A DNA stretch of 64,000 bases from Roseobacter sp. CCS2 (GCF_000169435.1 NZ_AAYB01000001.1:1178001-1242000), one strand, 5' to 3'. Numbered from the stretch's first letter, positions 1-11,736 are shown. Program-made: numbers and translations. The notes: generated by a model from the letters alone, not told the origin.

Positions 1-2086
1 CATATCAACCGCATTGGCCTGATCGCGGATCAACTGTTCCAGATCGCCGCGCTGATCATCCTCAGCGGCCATTTCGCGCCAGCGGGTCAGGCTGTCTTTC
101 AACTCAGCCAGCCCTTTATATAGACCGGCGGTCGTCAACGGTGGCGTCAAATGGGTGATCGTCACCGCATTTGAACGGCGCTTGGCCAGTGTCGCCTCGG
201 ACGGGTTATTGGCGGCATAAAGATACACGTTCGGCATCTCACCAATCAGGCGATCCGGCCAATCCTGTGCGCCCAAACCGGCCTGTTTGCCGGGCATAAA
301 TTCCAGCGCGCCATGCATCCCGAAATGCAGCACAACATCTGCCATGAATGTATCACGCAGCCACTGATAAAACGTGACGAACGCATGGGTCGGGGCGAAC
401 CCTTTTTCAAAGAGCAATCGCATTGGATCGCCCTCGTACCCAAAGGCGGGCTGCACGCCGACAAATACGTTGCCAAAGTGATGGCCCAGCACATAAACAC
501 CGCGCCCGTCCGACTGGATTTTCCCGGGGGCCGGCCCCCAAACGGCCTCAACCTCTGCCAGATGTGGCGATGTGCGCACGATGCTATCGGCATCAACATG
601 GGCCGCGACATTCGCCTGCTGGCCATATTGCGCAGCGTTGCCTTGCAAGATCATCGCACGCAAGTCACCGACGGTATCAGGCACATCGACACTGTAGCCA
701 TCGGACTTCATACACGTCAGCGTATTATGCAGGCTTTCAAACACACTCAGATACGCAGCCGTACCAACAGCGCCTGCGTTGGGCGGAAAGCCAAACAGGA
801 CAACGCCAACCTTTTTGGTGGCATTGCGCTTGCGGCGCAGTTGGGCAAGGCGCAGCGTCTTTTCAGTCAAGCTGGTAATGCGTTCATGGCAAGGCGCCAT
901 AGCTTTGCAATCTGACTGAGCCGCGCATGCTTTGGCGCAACCATTACATCCATCAACACCGTGACGACCGGCGAAAACTGTGGGGTTCGTCGCGCCGTCA
1001 ATCTCGGGCAAGGCGACCAGCATTGTGGTTTCAATCGGACCGAGGCCCTGACCGCTACCCGCCCATTGACCCAGCGTTTGAAACTCCAACGGCTGTGCCG
1101 CGATATATGGCACATCCAGTTTTTCTAGCAACGCAACAGCGGCGTCGCTGTCATTATATGCCGGACCACCAATCAGGGAAAATCCGGTTAGTGATACCAT
1201 CGCGTCAACGCGGCCTTGGAAATAACCTTCAATCGCCGGACGCCCATCAAGGCCACCCGCAAATGCAGGGATCACGCGCATGCCCTTCGCCTCAAACGAC
1301 CGGATAACCGCATCATAATGGGCGCAGTCAGAGGCAAGGATATAAGACCGCAACATCAGCAAACCAACCGTCGCGACAGGGGCGGCGGGGGCAGGCAGAT
1401 CGTTCAAATCCGTGACAATGTGATGCCCCGGCAGATCAGGGTGATAAAGGCCAACATCCGGGTATTCGATCGGCAAATCAGCCTGCGCACCTTGCCAATC
1501 AGGCCGCGTCGCATAGCGCCCGATCAAGAACCGGATCATCTGTTCGACGTTATCGTCAGACCCGCCCAGCCAATACTGCATGGACAGGAACCAGGCGCGC
1601 AGATCCTGCGCCTTGCCTGGGATCAGTTTCAGGATTTTAGGTAACCGGCGCAGCGTTTTCATCTGCTTGGCACCGCTGTTGGCAGATGCCTTGGACGAGC
1701 CGCGCAGTTTCTTCAGCAATGCCATCGCGCCACTGGCAGGCTTGGACATATCCAAGTCACCCATGCGGGTCAGCTTGACGATTTCGGCATCGGCAATCAC
1801 GCCCAGCATCGCATCGCAGGTATCACGGCGCGCTTGCATTGCGGGCAAGATCGCTTTGACGTGTTCTTCAAGGAACAGCAGGTTGGCGATGATGATATCG
1901 CCCTGCGCCACAGCCTTTTGCGCCTGTTCCAAAGCTTTTGGGCATTCAGACCATTCCGCAGCTGCCAGAACCTGAACTTCTAGCCCTGGGAAATCAGGTG
2001 CCAAACGCGATGACACGCGCAAAGCAGGACCTGCCGCATGGGCATCCAGCGTGACAATCACCACGCGGTAGGGCCTATGGATCACC

Positions 2087-2097
<11 letters not shown>
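1..2097 (-). CDS. bchH: magnesium chelatase large subunit BchH, C-terminus outside the window
   Basis: BchH binds protoporphyrin IX and, with BchI and BchD, inserts Mg2+ in the first committed step of bacteriochlorophyll synthesis. The frame stays open from an ATG at 2097 to the left edge: 699 codons of a protein usually near 1,190 residues, so the C-terminal part is missing. The N-terminus reads [20 protein letters not shown], a recognisable BchH/CobN-type start. The start overlaps the end of bchB by 11 bp, so translation is probably coupled. It is the fourth gene of a bchF-N-B-H operon; bchL and bchM commonly follow in relatives but lie outside what is visible. All plus-strand frames over this stretch are shadows. 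Confidence 0.93.
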
Positions 2098-5387
<3,290 letters not shown>

Positions 5388-5417
5388 GTAAGGAGTCCCT
5401 GACAGCTTCTTGTGTCA

Positions 5418-5447
5418 AGAATATGAGGCAAAATGGGCATGTGTCAA
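5418..5447 (-). promoter_or_regulatory. candidate bchF promoter
   Basis: On the minus strand TTGACA (5447-5442) is followed after 18 nt by TATTCT (5423-5418), or after 17 nt by ATATTC. This leaves a leader of roughly 25 nt before the bchF ATG. The -35 hexamer is one arm of the PpsR box at 5442-5459, so a bound repressor would cover it. The assignment is by motif only. Confidence 0.5.
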
Positions 5448-5459
5448 CTTTAAGTTACA
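5442..5459. promoter_or_regulatory. PpsR/CrtJ binding box upstream of bchF
   Basis: The sequence TGTCAACTTTAAGTTACA matches the palindromic TGT-N12-ACA consensus of PpsR/CrtJ exactly. It lies 55 bp upstream of bchF and overlaps the candidate -35. A weaker relative, TGT-N12-GCA, sits at 5413-5430; paired boxes are common at PpsR-controlled promoters because the repressor binds cooperatively. The ppsR gene itself is about 1 kb away. Confidence 0.8.
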
Positions 5460-5557
5460 CTTTATGCCGGACTCGTTGACGCAGGGTATGTGGGCCGGAT
5501 AAGGGCGCTAAAGCATAATATTATAAGGTTTTTTTCATATCATACGCTGACTACTGC

Positions 5558-5583
5558 TTGATCTATGTCAATTTGCTTTGACA
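5558..5583 (+). promoter_or_regulatory. overlapping FNR-like and PpsR boxes upstream of ppaA
   Basis: Two sites share bases here. TTGATCTATGTCAA (5558-5571) matches the FNR/FnrL consensus TTGAT-N4-ATCAA at 9 of 10 fixed positions. TGTCAATTTGCTTTGACA (5566-5583) is an exact TGT-N12-ACA PpsR box. They overlap by six bases. The PpsR box also contains the TTGACA of the candidate ppaA promoter. An anaerobic activator and an aerobic repressor would therefore compete for one patch of DNA. Confidence 0.6.
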
Positions 5584-5606
5584 TTCATGCACCCACCTAC
5601 GAGAAT
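5578..5606 (+). promoter_or_regulatory. candidate ppaA-ppsR promoter
   Basis: TTGACA (5578-5583) and GAGAAT (5601-5606) are 17 nt apart, about 55 nt upstream of the ppaA start. The -35 is exact and the -10 matches four of six. It lies within the right arm of the PpsR box. A weaker alternative is TTGACG at 5476-5481 with GATAAG at 5498-5503. Confidence 0.4.
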
Positions 5607-5662
5607 GCTGCAACTGCTGTAAAAGACGCCTTTCGGCATTGATTCAGTCAGAGGACCCATAG

Positions 5663-6451
5663 ATGGCCGACCGTCAAAACTTTGACGCTAAAAAGGAAAG
5701 TGCTGTGCCAGAAGTGGCAAAGCGTCGTATCACGGCGGCTGTTGTCGATGATACCGTTCAACCAAAACTAGACGAAACGCTTTACTTGCAACTCAAAACA
5801 GCGGCACTCAATCCTGATGCCACTGCATGCCGTCGCGCAGTCAAAGCATCTTTGGCAAAAGGTACATCACCAGAGGAATTGGCTGATGTCTACATACCTG
5901 CCATCGCCCGTGACATGGGCGATCGCTGGTGTGAAGACCAACTTAGCTTTGCCAGCGTGACAATTGGCGTATCACGCCTGCAGGCCATGATGCGCGAATT
6001 GGGCCCAAACTGGGCCAGCGATAATGCGGCGGCACCGGGTGCGCCTTCAATCCTTTTGATCGTTCTGCAAGATGTCTATCATACCCTTGGCGCGATCGTT
6101 CTGACCAGCCAACTGCGCCGCAAAGGCTTTTCCGTAAAGCTGCTTTTGGGCTGTAGATCAGAAGATATTGCAGAACGCATTCAGCGTACTAAATACCACA
6201 GCGTATTTATATCATCATCGCGCGGTGAAACGCTTGAATCGTTGCGCCGTATTGTTGATGTTGTGAAAAATTCGACGGATCGTTCACCGCCAGTGGTGGT
6301 TGGTGGCACCATTCTGGACGTTGAGACGATTAACGATGTAACGGCGCTTACAGGGGCTGACTATGCCACAAAAATTCCGGATGAGGCCCTAGAATATTGC
6401 GGCCTGCAAGACATTCCTCACAACATAGCACACGCCAAGAACGGAACCTGA
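5663..6451 (+). CDS. ppaA: PpaA/AerR-type B12-binding photosynthesis regulator
   Basis: PpaA/AerR proteins bind cobalamin and act as light- and redox-responsive antirepressors of PpsR/CrtJ. The 262-residue protein has a helical B12-cap-like region (about residues 70-115) and a C-terminal Rossmann-type cobalamin-binding domain. The motif DVYHTLGA contains His140, the expected lower cobalt ligand. An AGAGGA ribosome site precedes the ATG. Together with ppsR directly downstream it forms the antirepressor-repressor pair known from Rhodobacter. Its own promoter carries a PpsR box, so a feedback loop is likely. This family assignment rests on motif and context. Confidence 0.88.
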   Translation: MADRQNFDAKKESAVPEVAKRRITAAVVDDTVQPKLDETLYLQLKTAALNPDATACRRAVKASLAKGTSPEELADVYIPAIARDMGDRWCEDQLSFASVTIGVSRLQAMMRELGPNWASDNAAAPGAPSILLIVLQDVYHTLGAIVLTSQLRRKGFSVKLLLGCRSEDIAERIQRTKYHSVFISSSRGETLESLRRIVDVVKNSTDRSPPVVVGGTILDVETINDVTALTGADYATKIPDEALEYCGLQDIPHNIAHAKNGT

Positions 6452-6454
6452 CGC

Positions 6455-6490
6455 ATGAAAACGGTTCCCAACCACTGGCGTCGTCCATGA
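6455..6490 (+). CDS. possible 11-codon leader ORF between ppaA and ppsR
   Basis: An ATG four bases after the ppaA stop codon, preceded by GGAACC, opens an 11-codon frame reading MKTVPNHWRRP. Its TGA overlaps the ppsR ATG as ATGA. The chosen ppsR start lacks a convincing ribosome site of its own, so reinitiation after this mini-ORF could explain how ppsR is translated. It may equally be chance; there is no evidence for a functional peptide. Confidence 0.3.
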   Translation: MKTVPNHWRRP

Positions 6491-7914
6491 CATCCCGCGG
6501 AACAAAATACTGGAATAGTGGGGCAATCCCACTGATAGCACCCGAAATCCTGGGCGATATTATCGCAGAGGTCGCGGATGTCGGGGTTGTCATATCCGAA
6601 ACAGGCTCAATCCTTTCCGTCCTTGTAAACCCGTCAAACGAAGCATTTCGTCAGCTGGAAAGCTGGGAAAACAAGGATATCCGCACGGCACTTACTATCG
6701 AAAGTGTATCGAAATTTGAAAGCCGCCTTGCCGAATTTCTTGAGGGTAAACCGCAGGTACGCCCGGTTGAACTGAACCACACAGATGGCAACAACCGATG
6801 GGAATCGCCGGTACGATATAGTTTTCACCGGATTGGACCAGATGGTGCCATCCTGCTTTTAGGTCGCGACCTGCGCCCCATTGCCGAGATGCAGCAACAG
6901 TTGGTCGAAGCCCAGCTTTCGCTTGAGCGTGACTATGAAACCCAACGTGAATACGACACACGTTTCCGCGTGCTGATGGAAAGCACAACCGAGGCTGTTC
7001 TTTTCGTGTCCGTCGTGACGGGTGAAATTACCGAAGCCAATTCAGCCGCTGTTGCGCTGGTGGATCGCCCGCTTGAAAACCTGATCGGCAATCAATTGTC
7101 CGGGTGCTTTGAAGGGCGCAAACGTGGCGATATGGTTGATGCGCTGGCGTCGCAGGCGATCTCGGACCAGAACAAGAAGATGACGGTTGATTTGCGGGGC
7201 AACGGTGGCACGGTAGAAGTATATCCAAAGCTGTTCCGCGCCGCTGGAGAACGGATTCTGCTGTGCAGGCTTGTCCCTGAAAGCCAAAGCACCGCCCGCG
7301 CCGATGCGCTGGGTCATAACCTTCAGGCGCTTTATACGGATGGGCCCGATCCGATGGTCTTTACCGCGGACTCGGGTGATGTTCTGTCAGCGAATGACGC
7401 GTTCCTGGACATGATCGACGTCGCGCATGATATCAATGTGCGCGACCGAAGCATTGCTGACTATTTGCAACGCGGCAGTGTTGATTTTAAGGTCATGACA
7501 GAAAACGCCGCGCGCGCCGGACGTATGCGTAACTATGCGACAAAGCTTGCCGGTGCTTACGGCAGCCCACGCGCTGTCGAAATTTCAGTCACCAAGCTGG
7601 CGGCAGGTCCGAAGACTGTTTTTGCATTTGTGATACGTGATGCCAATCGTGCCGAAGTTGCACAATCACGCCCACATCCAACCAGCGACGAAAGTATGCG
7701 TTCTGTTGTCGAACTTGTCGGAAGTGCGACGCTAAAAGACATCGTCGCGGAAACCACCAATGTGGTGGAAAAGATGTGCATCGAAACCGCGGTTGAACTT
7801 ACCATGAACAACCGCGTCGCCGCAGCAGAGATGCTTGGGCTTTCACGTCAGTCGCTTTACGTCAAATTGCGGAAATTTGATCTGTTAAGCCGCGACGTCG
7901 AAGACAGTAAGTAG
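6487..7914 (+). CDS. ppsR: PpsR/CrtJ transcriptional repressor of photosynthesis genes
   Basis: PpsR represses bch, crt and puc genes under oxygen by binding TGT-N12-ACA. From the ATG at 6487 it has 475 residues, close to the roughly 465 of known PpsR. The frame is open further upstream, but the alignment-like start IPLIAPEILGDII favours this ATG. Visible parts are an N-terminal PAS-like domain (about 20-130), a coiled Q-linker (about 132-158), two PAS domains (about 160-265 and 278-385) and a Fis-type helix-turn-helix (about 425-465, NNRVAAAEMLGLSRQSLYVK). Cys260 and Cys431 sit where the redox-active cysteines of Rhodobacter PpsR are expected. It ends 22 bp from the convergent regA. Confidence 0.93.
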   Translation: MTSRGTKYWNSGAIPLIAPEILGDIIAEVADVGVVISETGSILSVLVNPSNEAFRQLESWENKDIRTALTIESVSKFESRLAEFLEGKPQVRPVELNHTDGNNRWESPVRYSFHRIGPDGAILLLGRDLRPIAEMQQQLVEAQLSLERDYETQREYDTRFRVLMESTTEAVLFVSVVTGEITEANSAAVALVDRPLENLIGNQLSGCFEGRKRGDMVDALASQAISDQNKKMTVDLRGNGGTVEVYPKLFRAAGERILLCRLVPESQSTARADALGHNLQALYTDGPDPMVFTADSGDVLSANDAFLDMIDVAHDINVRDRSIADYLQRGSVDFKVMTENAARAGRMRNYATKLAGAYGSPRAVEISVTKLAAGPKTVFAFVIRDANRAEVAQSRPHPTSDESMRSVVELVGSATLKDIVAETTNVVEKMCIETAVELTMNNRVAAAEMLGLSRQSLYVKLRKFDLLSRDVEDSK

Positions 7915-7936
7915 GGTTCGGCGTTTCCGTAATACC

Positions 7937-8488
7937 TTAACGTGGGCTACGCTTTGCCAAGATGCGCTGCAAAGTGCGTCGGTGCATCGACAATCGTCGT
8001 GCCGTTTCAGACACATTGCGATCACACAGTTCATAAACCCGCTGAATATGTTCCCAGCGCACACGATCTGCGCTCATGGGGTTATCGGGCGGTGGCGGCA
8101 ATTCATCCGTCAACGCCAACAGCGCATTAGTTACATCAGTTGCATCTGCTGGCTTGGCCAGATAATCCGTCGCACCAATTTTGACCGCAGCAACCGCTGT
8201 CGCAATCGCACCATAACCGGTGAGGACAACAATGCGCGCATCGGGCCTCCGGGCCCGCAATGTTTCCACTACGTCAAGGCCATTTCCGTCCTCTAGACGC
8301 AGGTCAACGACTGCATATGCAGGCGGTCGCGCTGTTGAAACGGCTTTACCGGCCGCGACAGAGCCCGCCATTTCCACTTCAAATCCTCGTTTTTCCATGG
8401 CTTTTGCAAGTCGCCGCAAAAACGCTTCGTCATCGTCAACCAGAAGAAGGCTTTTGTCTTCGCCCAGATCCAACGCCTCGGTATTCAT
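7937..8488 (-). CDS. regA: RegA/PrrA/ActR redox response regulator
   Basis: RegA is the DNA-binding response regulator of the global RegB/RegA system, which activates photosynthesis, carbon and nitrogen fixation and respiration genes when oxygen falls. The 183-residue protein has a receiver domain with acidic pocket DDD (18-20), phospho-acceptor Asp62 (VVDLRLEDG) and Lys in LAKPAD. A proline linker (about 130-137) leads to a Fis-like helix-turn-helix ending SMHRRTLQRIL. It is divergent from regB with 169 bp between, and convergent with ppsR. The senC/prrC gene that precedes regA in Rhodobacter is not here. Confidence 0.95.
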   Translation of the reverse strand: MNTEALDLGEDKSLLLVDDDEAFLRRLAKAMEKRGFEVEMAGSVAAGKAVSTARPPAYAVVDLRLEDGNGLDVVETLRARRPDARIVVLTGYGAIATAVAAVKIGATDYLAKPADATDVTNALLALTDELPPPPDNPMSADRVRWEHIQRVYELCDRNVSETARRLSMHRRTLQRILAKRSPR

Positions 8489-8534
8489 ATTACAGACCTA
8501 TTGCTTATTCACTTAAGAGGTAGGTTTGTAACAG

Positions 8535-8549
8535 GCGGCGTCAACTCGC
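8535..8549. promoter_or_regulatory. possible RegA binding site between regA and regB
   Basis: GCGGCGTCAACTCGC resembles the loose RegA/PrrA recognition pattern of GCGGC-like and CGC half-sites, with about two mismatches to the consensus I remember (GNGRCRTTNNGNCGC). The site is in the divergent regA/regB region, where autoregulation would make sense. The motif is degenerate, so this is weak evidence. Confidence 0.22.
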
Positions 8550-8657
8550 CTTGGTTAGCGTGAAGAAAATGGTTCGACGCGCAAACAATCAGGTCGCATT
8601 GATCATCGCGCCATTCAGGTTATCCTCTCTGGCAACCTTTGCATTGGATTTCAAAGC

Positions 8658-10061
8658 ATGCCGCCGACCGACTTTCGCCTGCTCAAGCAACAAGAGCGTA
8701 GTAACTGGGTCAGGCTGCGGACGCTGATGACCCTGCGCTGGTTTGCTATTATCGGCCAATCAGCAGCCATCATTGTGGCAACCCGGTTTTACAACATTGA
8801 TATTGCAGTTGGTTCAGCAGCTTTGGTTGTGACCATCGCCGTGGTCGCCAACTTGGTGTCATACTATACCTATCCTACCAACAAGCGGTTGTCGGAATTT
8901 GAAGCGACGCTTTGGTTGATATTTGATATTTTACAGCTATCGGCACTTTTGTATCTGACAGGCGGGCTGAATAACCCGTTTGCCATGCTTATACTGGCCC
9001 CCGTGACCATTTCCGCGACGGTTCTGCATATCAGAAGCACCGTTTTTCTGGGGCTGACAGCGATCACTTTGGTGACAATTGTCAGCCGGTACAAAGTCCC
9101 GTTGCTAAGTGAGGACGGTTCAGAGCTGGCTTTGCCCGTACTGCTTCAGTTCGGGTTCTGGGTCGCTTTGCTGATTAGTCTGGTGTTTCTGGCGCTTTAC
9201 GCACGCCAGGTTACATCCGAAATGAATGCGATGAATGAAGCCTTGCTTGCCACGCAGCTTGCCCTCGCGCGTGAACAAAAGCTTACCGATCTGGGTGGTG
9301 TTGTCGCCGCAACTGCGCATGAACTGGGCACACCGCTGGCGACCATCAAACTGGTCAGTAGCGAATTGAAAGAAGAGCTTCAGGATCGGCCGGATTTGCT
9401 TGAAGACGCAGAGCTGATCCGATCTCAGGCAGATCGCTGTCGTGATATTCTGCAGTCAATGGGGCGTTCGGGCAAAGACGACCTACAGGTGCGCTTTGCC
9501 CCCATTGAAACGGTAATCCACGAAGCGGCAGAGCCCCATTTGGACCGGGGCAAAGACGTGAAATTTGACGTGGTGCCGCAAGAGGGTGCCAGCCTGACCC
9601 AGCCCAGCATCGAAAGACGCCCCGAGATCATCCATGGATTACGTAACCTTATACAAAACGCTGTCGATTTCTCGCGTACAAGCGTGATGGTGGAAATGAC
9701 ATGGTCTGAGGATAGGATCGTTGTACGTATTTCTGATGATGGCCTTGGGTTCCCGCAATCCGTGATCGGTCGCATTGGTGATCCTTACGTCAAACGGCGG
9801 CGCCAATCAGAAGACGGGGCGCGGCGGCCCGGTTACGAAGGCATGGGTCTTGGACTTTTCATCGCAAAAACATTGCTCGAACGCTCTGGCGCGACGCTGA
9901 AGTTTTCCAACAGTCGCAGACATGGGCATGCAAGCTGGACGGGGCAGGCCACTGGCGGTGCCATTGTCGAGGTCAGCTGGCCACGCAATATGCTTGAAAC
10001 AAACCAATCTACAGAGAATGCACCACTGGGTCAGAACCAGCCGATTGCAATTTGGCCCTAA
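8658..10061 (+). CDS. regB: RegB/PrrB/ActS redox sensor histidine kinase
   Basis: RegB is the membrane sensor kinase that senses the ubiquinone pool and redox state and phosphorylates RegA. The 467-residue protein has six membrane segments in about residues 25-185. The ubiquinone-binding motif GGLNNPF is at 102-108, the phospho-acceptor His221 lies in the H-box AATAHELGTPLATI, and Cys261 (ADRCRDIL) corresponds to the redox-active cysteine of the family. N- and G-boxes follow (RNLIQNAVDFS, DDGLGF, GMGLGLFIAK). The start has only a weak ribosome site. The next gene downstream is behind a CtrA box and probably has its own promoter. Confidence 0.96.
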   Translation: MPPTDFRLLKQQERSNWVRLRTLMTLRWFAIIGQSAAIIVATRFYNIDIAVGSAALVVTIAVVANLVSYYTYPTNKRLSEFEATLWLIFDILQLSALLYLTGGLNNPFAMLILAPVTISATVLHIRSTVFLGLTAITLVTIVSRYKVPLLSEDGSELALPVLLQFGFWVALLISLVFLALYARQVTSEMNAMNEALLATQLALAREQKLTDLGGVVAATAHELGTPLATIKLVSSELKEELQDRPDLLEDAELIRSQADRCRDILQSMGRSGKDDLQVRFAPIETVIHEAAEPHLDRGKDVKFDVVPQEGASLTQPSIERRPEIIHGLRNLIQNAVDFSRTSVMVEMTWSEDRIVVRISDDGLGFPQSVIGRIGDPYVKRRRQSEDGARRPGYEGMGLGLFIAKTLLERSGATLKFSNSRRHGHASWTGQATGGAIVEVSWPRNMLETNQSTENAPLGQNQPIAIWP

Positions 10062-10075
10062 ACCAAACTTTATTG

Positions 10076-10091
10076 TTAAGCCTGAATTAAC
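10076..10091 (+). promoter_or_regulatory. CtrA binding box upstream of the divL-like gene
   Basis: The sequence TTAAGCCTGAATTAAC is an exact match to the alphaproteobacterial CtrA consensus TTAA-N7-TTAAC. It ends 47 bp before the start codon, in the position of a -35 element with a possible AT-rich -10 near 10103-10112. A GANTC site (10119-10123), the CcrM methylation motif, lies between the box and the gene. CtrA boxes overlapping the -35 usually mark activation. Confidence 0.7.
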
Positions 10092-10138
10092 TTTCCTGAC
10101 CGATATTTTAATCGAGCAGACTCAGGAATGGATATATC

Positions 10139-11695
10139 ATGTTGTTGAACATGGCAGAGCTCGGCGCCATCACGGTCGCGGCTATTTGTGGGGCTGTGGC
10201 GGTCATAATGCTACTACAATTCAGAACATCATCTGGTTTGCAAAGGCAAACGGCGCCCCAGACAATGACGCATACGGGAACCGTGTTCTTGTTTCATGGC
10301 AGCGACCTGATCGACGCCACATCAGATGCGAGGGCCATGATCAAGCACGGATCAAGCAACCTCAGCGATCTTGATGTGTTGATTGCAAACACTGTGCAGG
10401 AATTTCCGCAGCTTAAGGAAAAGCTTGCCGATCCTGCTGCACATGAATTTCGTATCGCCAGCCAAAATGATCCAGCGGTCTTTGTTGACGTGAAACACAC
10501 TGATGACCGGCTACGGATATCTTTGAACAGTGACGAAGACTGGACCCGCGAACTGGTTACCTTGCGCTTGTCTTGTGATGCCAGCAATGCACAGACTGCT
10601 TTGATGCATGGCATTGCCATACATTCCACGCAACTTGTCTGGCAAGAAGACTGCAACGGCAATCTTCTTTGGGCCAATACCGCCTATGTTGACACACTGC
10701 GCGATCTTGACGTCCCAACAATTCTTGGCAGTGGCAAAGACCATTTGACCGGACAAAAGCGCAGAATTGCGGTCAAGCTTGTTCAGGATAAGAAAGAAGA
10801 ATGGTTCGATATTTCAACCGTTGCCCATGCTGACGGGTGGCTACATTTTGCCAATAACGCGACAGAGATTGTCCGTGCTGATAATGCCAGATCAGAATTC
10901 GTTAAGACCCTTGGCAAAACCTTTGGTGAGCTTTCTATCGGGCTCGCTATCTTTGGCAAAAACAGACAATTGACCATGTTCAATCCTGCTTTTGGGGATA
11001 TGACCAGCCTACCCTTCGATTTCCTGAGCGCCAATCCAGCCATCGACACAGTACTGGACCGCATGCGCGAGTTGCGCATGATGCCCGAACCCAAAAACTA
11101 TACATCGTGGCGCGAACAGTTCACCGCTGTCGAAGATGCGGCAAAGAACGGAACCTACAGCAAAAACTGGACCTTACCGGAAGGGCAGACCTATCGGGTC
11201 ACGGGGCGCCCCTATCCGGGTGGTGCCTTTGCCTTATTGTTTGAGGATATCAGCGCAGAGGTGTCGCTGACCCGCCGATTCCGGTTGGATATCGAAACGG
11301 GGCAAGCCGTGCTGGATACACTGTCCGATGCGATCGCCGTCTTTTCGTCAACAGGCACGCTGGTGATGTCCAATCGCGCTTATGCAGCCCTTTGGCTGGA
11401 TGGGCCGGAACAGATTCTGGAACATCGCGTCCTGCAATCGGAAATGAAAACCTGGCAAAACCGTTCGATACCATCTCCCATGTGGAACGATATGCGCGAC
11501 TTTATTCAGCAACTCGGTGCGCGTCAGCCATGGACAGATACTGTGCTAATGGATGATGGGCGGCATTTGGAATGCCATGCAAACCCTATTGCAGGCGGCA
11601 TGACCATGGTCCGCTTTACGATCGCACAGCCGAAAAGACCTGAAATTCGAAAGCTGATGTTGCGTGACACAGCGATCCAGGCCGCCAAGCGCTGA
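10139..11695 (+). CDS. divL: DivL-like PAS-domain protein without a kinase domain
   Basis: The 518-residue protein has one N-terminal membrane segment (about residues 7-28) and probably three PAS-type regions (about 155-235, 260-370 and 385-495). No histidine-phosphotransfer or ATPase domain follows. Its place directly upstream of tsaE is consistent with DivL, the Caulobacter cell-cycle protein that controls the CckA-ChpT-CtrA relay. Rhodobacter capsulatus DivL is also reported to lack a kinase domain. The perfect CtrA box in front of the gene supports the assignment. Sequence similarity of PAS domains alone is weak, so an unrelated PAS sensor remains possible. Confidence 0.62.
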   Translation: MLLNMAELGAITVAAICGAVAVIMLLQFRTSSGLQRQTAPQTMTHTGTVFLFHGSDLIDATSDARAMIKHGSSNLSDLDVLIANTVQEFPQLKEKLADPAAHEFRIASQNDPAVFVDVKHTDDRLRISLNSDEDWTRELVTLRLSCDASNAQTALMHGIAIHSTQLVWQEDCNGNLLWANTAYVDTLRDLDVPTILGSGKDHLTGQKRRIAVKLVQDKKEEWFDISTVAHADGWLHFANNATEIVRADNARSEFVKTLGKTFGELSIGLAIFGKNRQLTMFNPAFGDMTSLPFDFLSANPAIDTVLDRMRELRMMPEPKNYTSWREQFTAVEDAAKNGTYSKNWTLPEGQTYRVTGRPYPGGAFALLFEDISAEVSLTRRFRLDIETGQAVLDTLSDAIAVFSSTGTLVMSNRAYAALWLDGPEQILEHRVLQSEMKTWQNRSIPSPMWNDMRDFIQQLGARQPWTDTVLMDDGRHLECHANPIAGGMTMVRFTIAQPKRPEIRKLMLRDTAIQAAKR

Positions 11696-11736
11696 TTTCT
11701 GCTTGCAGGGCGGACGCAACCCCATAATGTCGGGGC

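Noticed and set aside
246..2000. Plus- and minus-strand frames of 80-200 codons across the bchH region
   Set aside because: They are shadows of the long bchH frame that remains open over 699 codons.
5515..5524. Palindrome ATAATATTAT between bchF and ppaA
   Set aside because: It offers a TATAAT-like -10 on the minus strand but no matching -35 at the right distance; it may be simple AT-rich DNA.
6397..6486. Longer ppsR start inside ppaA
   Set aside because: The extra 30 residues are unlike PpsR N-termini and overlap ppaA by 55 bp; the ATG at 6487 fits the family better.
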